The notes under the pieces: model-generated
Databases searched by the model: none
The model's input: only the letters and a program-made list of their open reading frames with translations
Told to the model about the DNA's origin: nothing
Shown here: positions 5,898 through 13,479 of the stretch, piece by piece
Numbering within the stretch: the stretch's first letter is position 1
How the letters are laid out: each line of letters starts with the position of its first letter
Source: Cytophagales bacterium
Lineage (GTDB): Bacteria > Bacteroidota > Bacteroidia > Cytophagales > Cyclobacteriaceae
Direction: 5' to 3'
Assembly (NCBI GenBank): GCA_003500135.1
Contig: DNTA01000282.1
Coordinates: 1 to 13,538 of the forward strand
Length of the DNA: 13,538 nucleotides
Made by a program: the position numbers and the translations under genes

Positions 5898-7604
5898 ATG
5901 GAAAATATCAATCTCAATACCAAAGGCAAGGAAGCCAATACCTACGATGCCATAGTGATAGGCTCAGGCATAACCGGTGGCCTGGCCGCAAAGGAGTTGT
6001 GTGAAAAAGGCCTGAAAGCGCTGGCGCTCGAAAGAGGAAGGGAAGTCGAACATCTCAAAGACTATCCCTATGCTATGAAAGACCCCTGGGAAATAAAATA
6101 TCGAAACCTGGTTCCCGAAGAAGAAAAGAAAGATTACGATATTCAAAAACATCTCTATCTGTTTGGTCAGGATTCCCGGGATTTTTTAGTGAAAGACAGC
6201 GAACATCCTTACCTGCAAAAACAGCCCTTCCGCTGGTTTCGGGGCTATCAAACGGGTGGTCGCTCACTACTTTGGGCAAAGCACTGTTTTCGTTTCAGCG
6301 ATCTCGATTTTGAAGCCAATCAAAAGGAAGGAATAGGGTTGGATTGGCCCATCCGCTATAAGGATATAGCGCCCTGGTACGATCACGTTGAAAAATATGT
6401 TGGTATATCGGGTAATCGCGATGGTATACCACAACTTCCCGACGGGCATTTTCTTCCACCGTTTGAGATGAATGCTTTTGAAAAGCATATTAAAAAGCGC
6501 ATCAAAGCCCAATTTGCCGATAGGGATCTTATCATTGGCCGCATGGCTATTTTAACGCAAGACCACAAGGGCCGCAACAAATGCCATTCGCGAAATTTAT
6601 GCCATAGAGGATGCATATACGGAGCGCCTTATTCGAGCAATTCAGCGGCTCTACCTGATGCGGCACGTACGGGCAACCTTACCCTACGGCCATTTTCAAT
6701 TGTCAGCCGTTTGCACTACGACAATGAATCCAACAGAATTTCAGGTGTGGAAGTGATCGATACCGAAACCAAAGAGGTGACCGATTATTTTGCAAAAATG
6801 GTCTTTTTGAATGCCTCTACTTTGGGAAGTGCGCAAATATTGCTTCAATCGAGCTGCAATGCCTTTCCGGACGGTTTAGCAAATAGCAGTGGCGCTTTAG
6901 GGCGCTACCTGATGGATCATCATGCCTATGTAGGGGCGGTAGGGGAATATTCAGGTTTGGAAGATAGCTTTTACTATGGTGAGCGACCGGCCAGTGTATA
7001 TATTCCACGCTTTAGGAATGTCAAAAAGCAGGATCAGCCTTACCTGAGAGGTTTTTCATTTGAAAACTATACCGGAAGAAACGACTGGACCAGAGGTTTT
7101 CATCAAGCTGGCGTAGGCGCCGAATGGAAAGGCTCATTGAGCAAACCCGGCGCCTGGAATGTCTATTTTGAAGCATATGGAGAAACACTTCCCGAGCATC
7201 GCAACCAGGTGACGCTGAGTAGTACCCAAAAAGACAAATGGGGCCTTCCTTTGTTGGAAATCGATATGGTGTATGGTGAAAATGAACGGAAAATGCGCAA
7301 AGATATGCAGGCAACCGCGGTTGAAATGCTGGAAACCTGCGATCTGGATTGGATACAGCCTTTCGACGGAGGTATGATACCGGGAACAGTGATCCATGAA
7401 ATGGGTACGGCAAGAATGGGGGATGACCCGAAAAAATCGGTTTTGAACAAATGGAACCAAAGCCACGATATTCCCAATTTGTTTATAACCGATGGCTCTT
7501 GTATGAATTCCTCTCCACCGCAAAATCCGTCACTTACTTACATGGCTTTAACTGCCCGTGCATGTGACTATGCGGCAAAGGCATTAAAAGAAAAACTAAT
7601 ATGA
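5898..7604 (+). CDS. GMC-family FAD-dependent sugar dehydrogenase, catalytic subunit
   Basis: This 568-residue protein is a glucose-methanol-choline oxidoreductase. The FAD-binding GSGITG loop is at 22-27 with Glu45 at the end of the second strand, and the C-terminal GMC domain shows HEMGTARMG with His500 and QNPSLTYMA with Asn543. These two residues line up with the catalytic His/Asn pair of pyranose 2-oxidase-type enzymes. Three cysteines at 229, 235 and 239 (CHSRNLCHRGC) lie in a region where related dehydrogenase large subunits bind an iron-sulfur cluster, so a cluster is plausible. There is no signal peptide; export probably depends on the small subunit encoded just upstream. It resembles sugar or glucoside 3-dehydrogenases (LacA-type), which make 3-keto-sugars. 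A c-type cytochrome subunit, the usual electron acceptor, is not encoded next to it. Fold is certain; substrate is inference. Confidence 0.88.
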   Translation: MENINLNTKGKEANTYDAIVIGSGITGGLAAKELCEKGLKALALERGREVEHLKDYPYAMKDPWEIKYRNLVPEEEKKDYDIQKHLYLFGQDSRDFLVKDSEHPYLQKQPFRWFRGYQTGGRSLLWAKHCFRFSDLDFEANQKEGIGLDWPIRYKDIAPWYDHVEKYVGISGNRDGIPQLPDGHFLPPFEMNAFEKHIKKRIKAQFADRDLIIGRMAILTQDHKGRNKCHSRNLCHRGCIYGAPYSSNSAALPDAARTGNLTLRPFSIVSRLHYDNESNRISGVEVIDTETKEVTDYFAKMVFLNASTLGSAQILLQSSCNAFPDGLANSSGALGRYLMDHHAYVGAVGEYSGLEDSFYYGERPASVYIPRFRNVKKQDQPYLRGFSFENYTGRNDWTRGFHQAGVGAEWKGSLSKPGAWNVYFEAYGETLPEHRNQVTLSSTQKDKWGLPLLEIDMVYGENERKMRKDMQATAVEMLETCDLDWIQPFDGGMIPGTVIHEMGTARMGDDPKKSVLNKWNQSHDIPNLFITDGSCMNSSPPQNPSLTYMALTARACDYAAKALKEKLI

Positions 7605-7828
7605 AACAGGCATAAAAACAGCGCTCTTAGGGGTATAGAGGATGTCAATTTCTTTTTAAGGAATATAATAAAATGATGGTTTGCCTGGGAAAAATGAAGG
7701 TTAAAATACAAAATGTTGGTTTAAATGCCCTTGAATCATGTTTTTTTCAGAAAAGAAACTGCAATAAGTTTGATTTCTCTTAGCGAATATGGATATTGAG
7801 CGACTTTTAAAATAAAATAAACTTAGTT
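7605..7828. other. Intergenic region between dehydrogenase unit and histone-like gene
   Basis: About 220 AT-rich bases. No good terminator hairpin follows the GMC gene; a weak CTCT/AGAG pairing near 7624-7640 is too short to count. A 36-codon frame (7673-7783) has no protein-like character and runs across the promoter box at 7765, so I do not call it. The promoter box is listed separately. Confidence 0.4.
7765..7772 (+). promoter_or_regulatory. Bacteroidota-type -7 promoter box for the histone-like gene
   Basis: TAAGTTTG is an exact match to TAnnTTTG and lies 57 bases before the predicted start codon. A run of seven or more Ts begins about 22-25 bases upstream, where the -33 element is expected, but no clear TTG is at the right distance. 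The surrounding bases (ATAAGTTTGA) equal those before the dehydrogenase unit. Confidence 0.5.
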
Positions 7829-8002
7829 ATGGAATTATTTGAACAACTTGAGAACGTAGTGGCAGAAGCCAAAAAAGATGCTGAAGCATTTTATGGAAAA
7901 GGTAACAAAGCAGCAGGTACTCGTCTTAGAAAAGCAATGATGGACATTAAGAACCTTGCTGGCGATATCCGCAAGAACGTTACTGATATCAAAAATAAGT
8001 AA
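7829..8002 (+). CDS. Histone H1-like protein (Hc1 family, 57 residues)
   Basis: This small gene encodes a 57-residue, lysine-rich, mostly helical protein starting MELFEQLENVVAEAKKDA and containing the signature AFYGKGNKAAGTRLRKAM at about 20-37, followed by an amphipathic helix with IKNLAGDIRKNV. This matches the short Hc1-type histone H1-like proteins that are widespread in Bacteroidota, normally 55-65 residues long. The family is named after the chlamydial DNA-condensing protein; in Bacteroidota a nucleoid role is assumed rather than proven. The ATG at 7829 gives the expected N-terminus. The gene is monocistronic, with a promoter box upstream and an intrinsic terminator eight bases after its stop, which suggests strong independent expression. 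Confidence 0.85.
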   Translation: MELFEQLENVVAEAKKDAEAFYGKGNKAAGTRLRKAMMDIKNLAGDIRKNVTDIKNK

Positions 8003-8010
8003 TGAAAGTA

Positions 8011-8041
8011 GGCCACTCGTGTTCTGGGTGGCCATTTTTTT
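8011..8041 (+). terminator. Intrinsic terminator after the histone-like gene
   Basis: GGCCACTC at 8011-8018 pairs with GGGTGGCC at 8026-8033 (eight pairs, one of them G-T) around a seven-base loop, and is followed by A and seven Ts. The T run overlaps the stop codon of the convergent racemase-family gene. The opposite strand also has T-rich sequence after the stem, so it may serve both genes. Confidence 0.85.
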
Positions 8042-8729
8042 ACATTGCTTTGTTCACTGCTGCTTCAGCATGTATGGCAGTGGTATCAAAAAGTGGTATT
8101 TCCACATCTTCCTGTTGCACCAATAAAGGAATTTCGGTGCAACCCAATATAATCCCCTCTGCTCCCTCTGTAACCAAACGGTTAATTACTTTTAAAAAGG
8201 CCTCTTTAGATGCTTTTGTAATGTTGCCCTGAACGAGTTCATCATAAATCACCTTGTGTATGACATGACGCCCAGTTTCATTTGGTATGATCGTATCTAT
8301 TTCGAAGCGCTTTTCCAGCCAATCGGCATAAAAACCTTTTTCCATGGTAAAAAGGGTGCCCAAAAGGCCCACCTTTTTGAGTCCGGCTGCTTTTATGGCC
8401 TGTCCGGTAGCTTCGGCAATATGGAGAAAAGGGACTTCTATGGCCGATATGATGGCATCATAACAGAGGTGCATGGTGTTGGTACAAAGGATAATAAGTT
8501 CAGCGCCGGCATCTTCCAGTTTTTGGGCAGCGTGTGCCATGGCGTTATTGAGCAGATCCCACCGACCCTCGTGCTGCCAGCGCTCGATCTGATTGAAATC
8601 CATACTCCACATTATACTCGGGCATGAATGGGTACCTCCTTTCAATTCACGTACATGTTGGTTGATCAATTTGTAGTAAACGGCAGATGATTCCCAGCTC
8701 ATACCGCCGATAAGGCCAATGGTTTTCAT
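8040..8729 (-). CDS. Aspartate/glutamate racemase family protein (RacX/YgeA-like)
   Basis: The protein belongs to the cofactor-independent amino-acid racemase family. Starting at MKTIGLIGGMSWES (ATG at 8729, 229 residues) the N-terminus fits the family exactly; an in-frame ATG 36 bases upstream would add 12 unrelated residues and overlap the thioesterase gene, so I prefer 8729. The two catalytic cysteines are visible as ILCTNTMH (Cys82) and ILGCTEIPLL (Cys197), so a two-base proton-transfer mechanism is intact. Members of this subgroup racemise aspartate, glutamate or a broader set of amino acids; which one cannot be told. The thioesterase gene ends 11 bases upstream on the same strand, suggesting co-transcription. 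The gene is convergent with the histone-like gene and shares its terminator region. Confidence 0.88.
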   Translation of the reverse strand: MKTIGLIGGMSWESSAVYYKLINQHVRELKGGTHSCPSIMWSMDFNQIERWQHEGRWDLLNNAMAHAAQKLEDAGAELIILCTNTMHLCYDAIISAIEVPFLHIAEATGQAIKAAGLKKVGLLGTLFTMEKGFYADWLEKRFEIDTIIPNETGRHVIHKVIYDELVQGNITKASKEAFLKVINRLVTEGAEGIILGCTEIPLLVQQEDVEIPLFDTTAIHAEAAVNKAM

Positions 8730-8740
8730 ATCATTATTTT

Positions 8741-9298
8741 TTATTCCGGAAGCCTGGCCAGGCAACGCTCCCCTTTAAGGTGCGTGATTTCCTCAAAAAG
8801 ATCAAAATGGACCTTTTGAAGCGCCATTTCTTCGTGGTAGTGTTTATTGAACTTTCTACGGTGTTTAGCTTCTACAAAGCGTCGCACTTCATCGCGGGTT
8901 TCCAGTACCAAAGCAGGCGCCTGCGTTGGATTGTCATGGTCATCTTTGGCCACCATAGTGAAATAGCTCGTATTGGTATGTTTGGTAATGCCTTTTTTTA
9001 CATTTTCCGCTTCCACGCGAATTCCCACGACCATAGAACTATTGCCTACATAGTTGACTTTGGCCCGCATCGAAACCAGGTCGCCTACTTCAACAGGTTC
9101 CAGAAACTCCACCTGGTCGATGGCTACAGTGACGCAATAGGCGCCCGAATGTTTGCTGGCACAGGCGTAGGCCACTTTATCCATTATCGATAACAAAACC
9201 CCTCCATGAATATTGCCGCCAAAATTGGCATAGCTGGGGATCATGAGTTCAGTGATGGTGGTTTCTGAAAACGAAGCGGGACGTTCGGATGCGATCAT
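8741..9298 (-). CDS. Acyl-CoA thioesterase (hotdog fold, YciA/ACOT-like)
   Basis: The 185-residue cytoplasmic protein hydrolyses acyl-CoA to free acid and CoA, judged by family. Residues of about 10-120 form one hotdog domain with the active-site segment NFGGNIHGGVLLSIMD (about 26-41), where the Asn, the HGG turn and the Asp at the end of the helix are typical of the YciA/ACOT branch. The first 12 residues and the last 60 or so, which are rich in charged residues (HRRKFNKHYHEE), extend beyond the core; C-terminal extensions are common in this group. The acyl chain preferred is unknown. It is the first gene of a probable two-gene unit with the racemase-family gene and is divergent from the AraC regulator. 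Confidence 0.87.
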   Translation of the reverse strand: MIASERPASFSETTITELMIPSYANFGGNIHGGVLLSIMDKVAYACASKHSGAYCVTVAIDQVEFLEPVEVGDLVSMRAKVNYVGNSSMVVGIRVEAENVKKGITKHTNTSYFTMVAKDDHDNPTQAPALVLETRDEVRRFVEAKHRRKFNKHYHEEMALQKVHFDLFEEITHLKGERCLARLPE

Positions 9299-9606
9299 GG
9301 TAGTAATTAGTTAATAGAATACGATAATGACGAAAATTGCTGAATTTTGAAAGTTTGGAGTGAAATAGTATTTGCCAGGGAAAGTTTTCAATGTAGGTCA
9401 TACATACATGATAAAAAAGATTGAAATAGAATGATTTCAATGTGTGCTTAACCGATTTAATCATGGATTGATTTTCGTAATTATCTGTTTGATTTTTGTT
9501 AGCAAATGCCTACTTTTTAAAGGTACTTTGTTCTTATCCATTTACTAATGAACAAAGAATGCGAGGAGCATGGATTCGCTTTTTTAATGACGTAAAGATT
9601 CATTCA
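9299..9606. other. Divergent promoter region between thioesterase and AraC genes
   Basis: About 300 bases containing the promoters of both divergent genes. A perfect eight-base inverted repeat (9420-9441) is listed separately. On the plus strand a near match to the -7 box, GTACTTTG at 9523-9530, with TTG at 9496-9498 some 24 bases upstream, would start transcription around 9537; this favours an AraC start codon at 9559 or 9607 over any start further upstream. No other gene was seen. Confidence 0.4.
9420..9441. promoter_or_regulatory. Perfect inverted repeat, possible operator
   Basis: ATTGAAAT (9420-9427) and ATTTCAAT (9434-9441) are perfect inverted copies separated by six bases. The repeat lies about 120 bases upstream of the thioesterase start and 166 bases upstream of the preferred AraC start, a position suited to an operator for the divergent pair. 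Read on the minus strand it is followed by CTTTTTT and could instead form a weak AT-rich terminator. Regulator and function are unknown. Confidence 0.35.
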
Positions 9607-10524
9607 ATGGATTCAATTGAATCATTAGAGGAGTTTTACAAGCGTAAGTTTGAATTGTTGCCTGAAAATCTTGGTAAGGACATTGGGCACTTCAATATCT
9701 TCCATATTGCACCCTTCAGGGACGGAAAGGCCACTTCTGTTCCATATCGCAGAAGGGATTTTTATAAAGCTATGCTGTTAAAAGGTAATAGCTATGTTTA
9801 TTTTGCCGATAAGGTATATGAGATCAAAAAGCAAGCGCTGGCTTTTTCAAATCCTTTAATTCCCTATAAGTGGGAGCAGCTCGATAAATTATATGATGGT
9901 ATATACTGTGTTTTCAATGCACAATTCTTTCATCAGTTCAATCAGTTTGCCGAATATGAGATTTTTCAACCCTATGGTAATCACGTATTTGAACTCACAG
10001 ATCTACAAACACAAGAGATTGAAATTATTTTTGGTGAGATGGAGCAAGAATTCAATTCCGGTTATAAGTACAAGTTTGACGTAATCCGGAACAGGGTAAT
10101 GGATATTATTCATTACGGATTAAAACTTGAACCTGCGAACTCACTGTATAATCATTCAGTAAATGCTTCATATCGCATATCACGACTTTTTATGGAGCTA
10201 TTAGAACGGCAGTTTCCCATTGACGATACACATCCGTCCATAGAATTGAAATCTCCTTCAGAGTTTGCTGAAAAGTTAAATATTCATGTCAATAGCCTGA
10301 ACCGGGCGATAAAGTCAACTACCAGTAAAACGACCTCGGAAGTTATTTCAGAGCGGTTAATGCAAGAATCAAAAGTATTGCTAAAGCATACTGCATGGAG
10401 TGTTTCTGAGATTGCTTATGCTCTCGGTTTTAAGGAAGTAACCCACTTTAATAATTTCTTTAAAAAGCACATGTCACTCAATCCTCTGAAATTCCGGAAT
10501 GCCGGTTCGGCCACATCTGTTTGA
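9607..10524 (+). CDS. AraC-family transcriptional regulator
   Basis: With the ATG at 9607 the product has 305 residues and begins MDSIESLEEFYKRKF, like Bacteroidota AraC regulators of this subtype (next conserved segment IGHFNIFHIAPF). An N-terminal cupin-like sensing domain (about 25-130) is followed by a helical linker and a C-terminal double helix-turn-helix: first helices about 217-235 (SPSEFAEKLNIHVNSLNRAI), second about 265-285 (SVSEIAYALGFKEVTHFNNF). LNPLKFRN closes the domain as usual. The frame stays open upstream to a TTG at 9496, and another ATG lies at 9559; a likely promoter at about 9523 argues against the TTG, and homology favours 9607. The ligand is unknown. Possible targets are the divergent thioesterase gene or the DUF5916/cupin genes just downstream. 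The regulator identity is firm. Confidence 0.87.
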   Translation: MDSIESLEEFYKRKFELLPENLGKDIGHFNIFHIAPFRDGKATSVPYRRRDFYKAMLLKGNSYVYFADKVYEIKKQALAFSNPLIPYKWEQLDKLYDGIYCVFNAQFFHQFNQFAEYEIFQPYGNHVFELTDLQTQEIEIIFGEMEQEFNSGYKYKFDVIRNRVMDIIHYGLKLEPANSLYNHSVNASYRISRLFMELLERQFPIDDTHPSIELKSPSEFAEKLNIHVNSLNRAIKSTTSKTTSEVISERLMQESKVLLKHTAWSVSEIAYALGFKEVTHFNNFFKKHMSLNPLKFRNAGSATSV

Positions 10525-10611
10525 TATTTGTAATTATCAGTTTGTTAGACGTAATGAATTGATTGGGCTTTCATCGAACTTTGATATGTGAAGGAACTAT
10601 TCGATGTAAGC

Positions 10612-12810
10612 ATGAAATATGGTTTGATTTCAACATTTATTCTGCTGCTCCTTTCATTTTGGAGCCTTGGCCAGAGATCGCCGGGTACATTGCATGCGAA
10701 ATACATTGATGAAGAAATTACAATAGATGGCGTGATGGACGAAGGGGCCTGGAAAAATGCCAGAAGCATTGGTGATTTTTGGCAATATTTCCCAACGGAT
10801 TCTCTTCGTGCCGCTAACTCCACTAAAGTTAAGATCATGTATAATGACAATACCATTTATGTTGGCATTCATGCCGAGTCAGCGCATTCAGATTATGTAG
10901 CTACCAGTTTACAGCGGGATTTCAGTGGGGCGAGTAATGATAATGTATCGGTATTATTCGATACTTTCAGCGACGGTGCCAATGCCTTTTTATTCGGTGT
11001 AACACCCTATGGGGTTCAGCGCGAAGTATTGATTTCAGAAGGTGGAACAGCCAGAGGGTTCAATGCGGCATGGGACATGAAGTGGCTTGCAGAAGTCAAA
11101 CGTAATGATGGGCATTTTGTGGCCGAAATGGCAATACCATTTACTTCTATGAAATTCCCTGAAGGGGTACAACAATGGCGTTTTCAGGCCTATCGTTTCG
11201 ACTATCAGTCGCAGGAGCATAGTGCATGGGCACATGTACCCCAAAACCAGCTGTTGTCTAGCATTGCTTTTATGGGTACACTCAAATTTGAAAAGCCACT
11301 CGGGGAATCGAGAACCCCTTTTGCTTTAATACCTTATATAAATACATTGGCACAGGACAATGCACTTACCGGTGAATCTGATGTGCAGCTAAAAGTTGGA
11401 GGGGATGCAAAAGTTTCAATAGGTAATGGCATGAATCTGGATGTTACGATTAATCCCGATTTCTCGAATGTAGAAGTAGATGCCATTTTTACTAACCTGA
11501 CGAGGTTTGAAATATTGCTGCCTGAAAGAAGACAGTTTTTTATTGATAACAGTGATCTTTTTGCTTTTTATGGTAGCATTTACAACGATGCTTCACCTTT
11601 TTTTTCAAGGAGAATTGGCCTGGCCAGAGATACGGCAGGTAACCTAATTCAAAACAGAATACTGGCAGGCGCCCGCTTAAGTGGAAAGCTCGACGAAAAC
11701 TGGAGGTTGGGTTTTCTCAATATTCAGACAGATGAGGATATCGCGAATGAAATCCCTTCAAATAACAATATGATGTTGGCGCTTCAGCGTAAGGTGTCCG
11801 TTCGATCGAGTATCGGTGCTTTTTTTATTAATCGGGAAACCTTTCAGGATTACGAGTTTCAAACCTCTGATGAAAAGTATAACCGAGTGTATGGCATAGA
11901 TTATAACCTGGCATCCAAAGACAATAATTGGACAGGGAAATTTTATTTACATCAATCGTTACAACCCGATGACAAACATGGCAATTTATCGTCTCAGGCT
12001 ACAGCAGCATATAACGATAGGTTCTGGTACTTTTCAGCAGATATTGTACACATTGATCAGGGCTTTCAATCCGATTTGGGGTTCATTCCGAGAAAGGATA
12101 TTGTCAAATATGGAATGGGCGCCGGCAGAACATTTTATCCAAAGTCAGGCATCGTAAATAAGCATGTATTCCGACTTATATCACTAACATTTTGGAGACC
12201 CAGTCTGGATTTTAAAAAGACCGATCAATTATGGCGGCCGGAGTATACCATCGAGTTTAGGGACCAATCGCAGTTAGAAACGCGCTATCTCGATCAATAT
12301 ATTTTTCTGGTAGAAGACTTTAACCCTACCGGAAAGGAAGGTGAGCCCATCGCAGGGAATACGGGTTATAACTTTGACCAGATAGAAGCGACTTATACTT
12401 CCAATGTAACCCGGCCATTTACTTATAGTCTATCTACCGTTGCAGGTCAGTTTTTCAACGGTAATTCCTATTCATTTGGAATAACGCTTGGTTATCGAAT
12501 GCAGCCCTTCGCCAATTTCAGCATTGAAGCACAATATGATAGGATCAGATTGCCTGGAGATATTCCGGATGCCGATTTCTGGTTATTGACACCACGGGCC
12601 GAGGTAACCTTTTCGCGTTCCGTCTTTTGGACCACTACCATTCAATACAGCAATCAGCGAGATAATATTGGTGTTAACTCAAGATTACAGTGGCGGTTCG
12701 CACCGCTTTCCGACTTGTTTTTAGTTTATAATGACAATTATTTTCCCAATGGATTCGGACCAAAATTCAGATCCATTAATTTGAAATTAACCTATTGGTT
12801 TAACCCTTAA
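10612..12810 (+). CDS. DUF5916 outer-membrane protein with CBM9-like N-terminal domain
   Basis: The 732-residue product starts with a signal peptide (about residues 1-20, MKYGLISTFILLLLSFW). I chose the ATG at 10612 because an in-frame GTG at 10588 only adds eight residues before the signal peptide. Residues of about 25-210 resemble the family-9 carbohydrate-binding module-like domain (IDGVMDEGAW early on). The remainder is the DUF5916 region with its hallmark INPDFSNVEVDAIFTNLTRF followed by LLPERRQFF (about 280-310), then many amphipathic strands ending in LKLTYWFNP, consistent with a large outer-membrane barrel. Function of the family is unknown; a role in binding or passage of a surface ligand is only a guess. 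The cupin gene starts 11 bases after its stop, so they are probably co-transcribed; the AraC gene lies directly upstream. Confidence 0.85.
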   Translation: MKYGLISTFILLLLSFWSLGQRSPGTLHAKYIDEEITIDGVMDEGAWKNARSIGDFWQYFPTDSLRAANSTKVKIMYNDNTIYVGIHAESAHSDYVATSLQRDFSGASNDNVSVLFDTFSDGANAFLFGVTPYGVQREVLISEGGTARGFNAAWDMKWLAEVKRNDGHFVAEMAIPFTSMKFPEGVQQWRFQAYRFDYQSQEHSAWAHVPQNQLLSSIAFMGTLKFEKPLGESRTPFALIPYINTLAQDNALTGESDVQLKVGGDAKVSIGNGMNLDVTINPDFSNVEVDAIFTNLTRFEILLPERRQFFIDNSDLFAFYGSIYNDASPFFSRRIGLARDTAGNLIQNRILAGARLSGKLDENWRLGFLNIQTDEDIANEIPSNNNMMLALQRKVSVRSSIGAFFINRETFQDYEFQTSDEKYNRVYGIDYNLASKDNNWTGKFYLHQSLQPDDKHGNLSSQATAAYNDRFWYFSADIVHIDQGFQSDLGFIPRKDIVKYGMGAGRTFYPKSGIVNKHVFRLISLTFWRPSLDFKKTDQLWRPEYTIEFRDQSQLETRYLDQYIFLVEDFNPTGKEGEPIAGNTGYNFDQIEATYTSNVTRPFTYSLSTVAGQFFNGNSYSFGITLGYRMQPFANFSIEAQYDRIRLPGDIPDADFWLLTPRAEVTFSRSVFWTTTIQYSNQRDNIGVNSRLQWRFAPLSDLFLVYNDNYFPNGFGPKFRSINLKLTYWFNP

Positions 12811-12821
12811 ATACAACCATT

Positions 12822-13313
12822 ATGAAATTTAGATTAATCGTTTTTCTATTAGTGACATTGATGGTATATAGTTGCCGGCAACCAAATTCCGGGCAAATAG
12901 AAAAGGAAGTAGCATCTGAATTGGAAGCTATTTTTCCAAAAGGGCAGCAGGGCCCGGAAGAACTCTTTACCGGAAAGGCATTTAATTACGGTCTTGTGTC
13001 CAATGATTCTGTGTACACCACGCTTGTGGGTAATGTGTATTTCGAACCTGGAGCGAGAAGCAATTGGCATACACATCCGGCCGGGCAAATACTGATCATT
13101 ACCGATGGCATAGGCTACCATCAGATCGAGGGACAACCCAGGGAGGTGATCAAAAAAGGGGATGTTATTAAGTGTCCGCCAAATGTTAAACACTGGCATG
13201 GAGCAAGCGAAGATACCGGTTTGCAACAACTCTATATAGTTCCGAATACAGAAAAAGGAATCGTGGAATGGATGGGGCCGGTAACGGATGAAGTATTTTC
13301 AGGGGGTGTTTGA
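12822..13313 (+). CDS. Cupin-domain lipoprotein (hydroxynitrile lyase-like cupin family)
   Basis: The 163-residue product has a short lipoprotein signal peptide (MKFRLIVFLLVTLMVYSC, Cys18), so it should be anchored to a membrane outside the cytoplasm. A single cupin barrel covers about residues 45-155. Its first motif, GARSNWHTHPAGQ, supplies His83, His85 and Gln89, and the second, PPNVKHWHGAS, supplies His124. This His-His-Gln-His set equals the manganese site of the bacterial cupin hydroxynitrile lyases, though most relatives have no known activity. VEWMGPVTDEVFSG near the C-terminus is also typical of that group. The gene follows the DUF5916 gene by 11 bases and is probably its operon partner. 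Metal binding is well supported by the motifs; the reaction is not known. Confidence 0.85.
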   Translation: MKFRLIVFLLVTLMVYSCRQPNSGQIEKEVASELEAIFPKGQQGPEELFTGKAFNYGLVSNDSVYTTLVGNVYFEPGARSNWHTHPAGQILIITDGIGYHQIEGQPREVIKKGDVIKCPPNVKHWHGASEDTGLQQLYIVPNTEKGIVEWMGPVTDEVFSGGV

Positions 13314-13338
13314 TAAGTGCATCTTGAAATGACAAATA

Positions 13339-13376
13339 ATCAATAATAATGTATCTTCGTTATTGATGAGGTTTTA
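13339..13376 (+). terminator. Weak AT-rich hairpin after the cupin gene
   Basis: ATCAATAA (13339-13346) pairs perfectly with TTATTGAT (13360-13367) around a 13-base loop, followed by GAGG and four Ts. It sits about 25 bases after the cupin stop codon, where a terminator is expected, but the stem is AT-rich and the T run is short and offset, so it may be weak or fortuitous. Confidence 0.3.
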
Positions 13377-13479
13377 TATTCAGTCGTAACTTAAAACACA
13401 AAACTTTTAGAAAAATGTGCAAAATGAATCGATACTGAATGGTATGGTCACGTTGTTATTACGGTGAAAACAAATTGTT

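Noticed and set aside
7021..7523. Long minus-strand frames of 104-130 codons opposite the GMC gene
   Set aside because: They overlap a clearly recognised GMC coding region, have low-complexity cysteine/histidine/serine-rich translations and no family resemblance; they are antisense shadows.
7673..7783. 36-codon frame between the GMC and histone-like genes
   Set aside because: The translation has no protein-like pattern, and the frame runs through the likely promoter box at 7765-7772.
8730..8765. Upstream ATG extending the racemase-family protein by 12 residues
   Set aside because: The family starts at MKTIGLIGG, and the extension would overlap the thioesterase coding region in another frame.
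8780..9193. 137-codon plus-strand frame opposite the thioesterase gene
   Set aside because: The minus-strand hotdog thioesterase is clear, and the plus-strand translation has no recognisable domain.
10588..10611. GTG start adding eight residues to the DUF5916 protein
   Set aside because: The ATG at 10612 directly begins a well-formed signal peptide; the added residues are charged and lie very near a possible promoter box.
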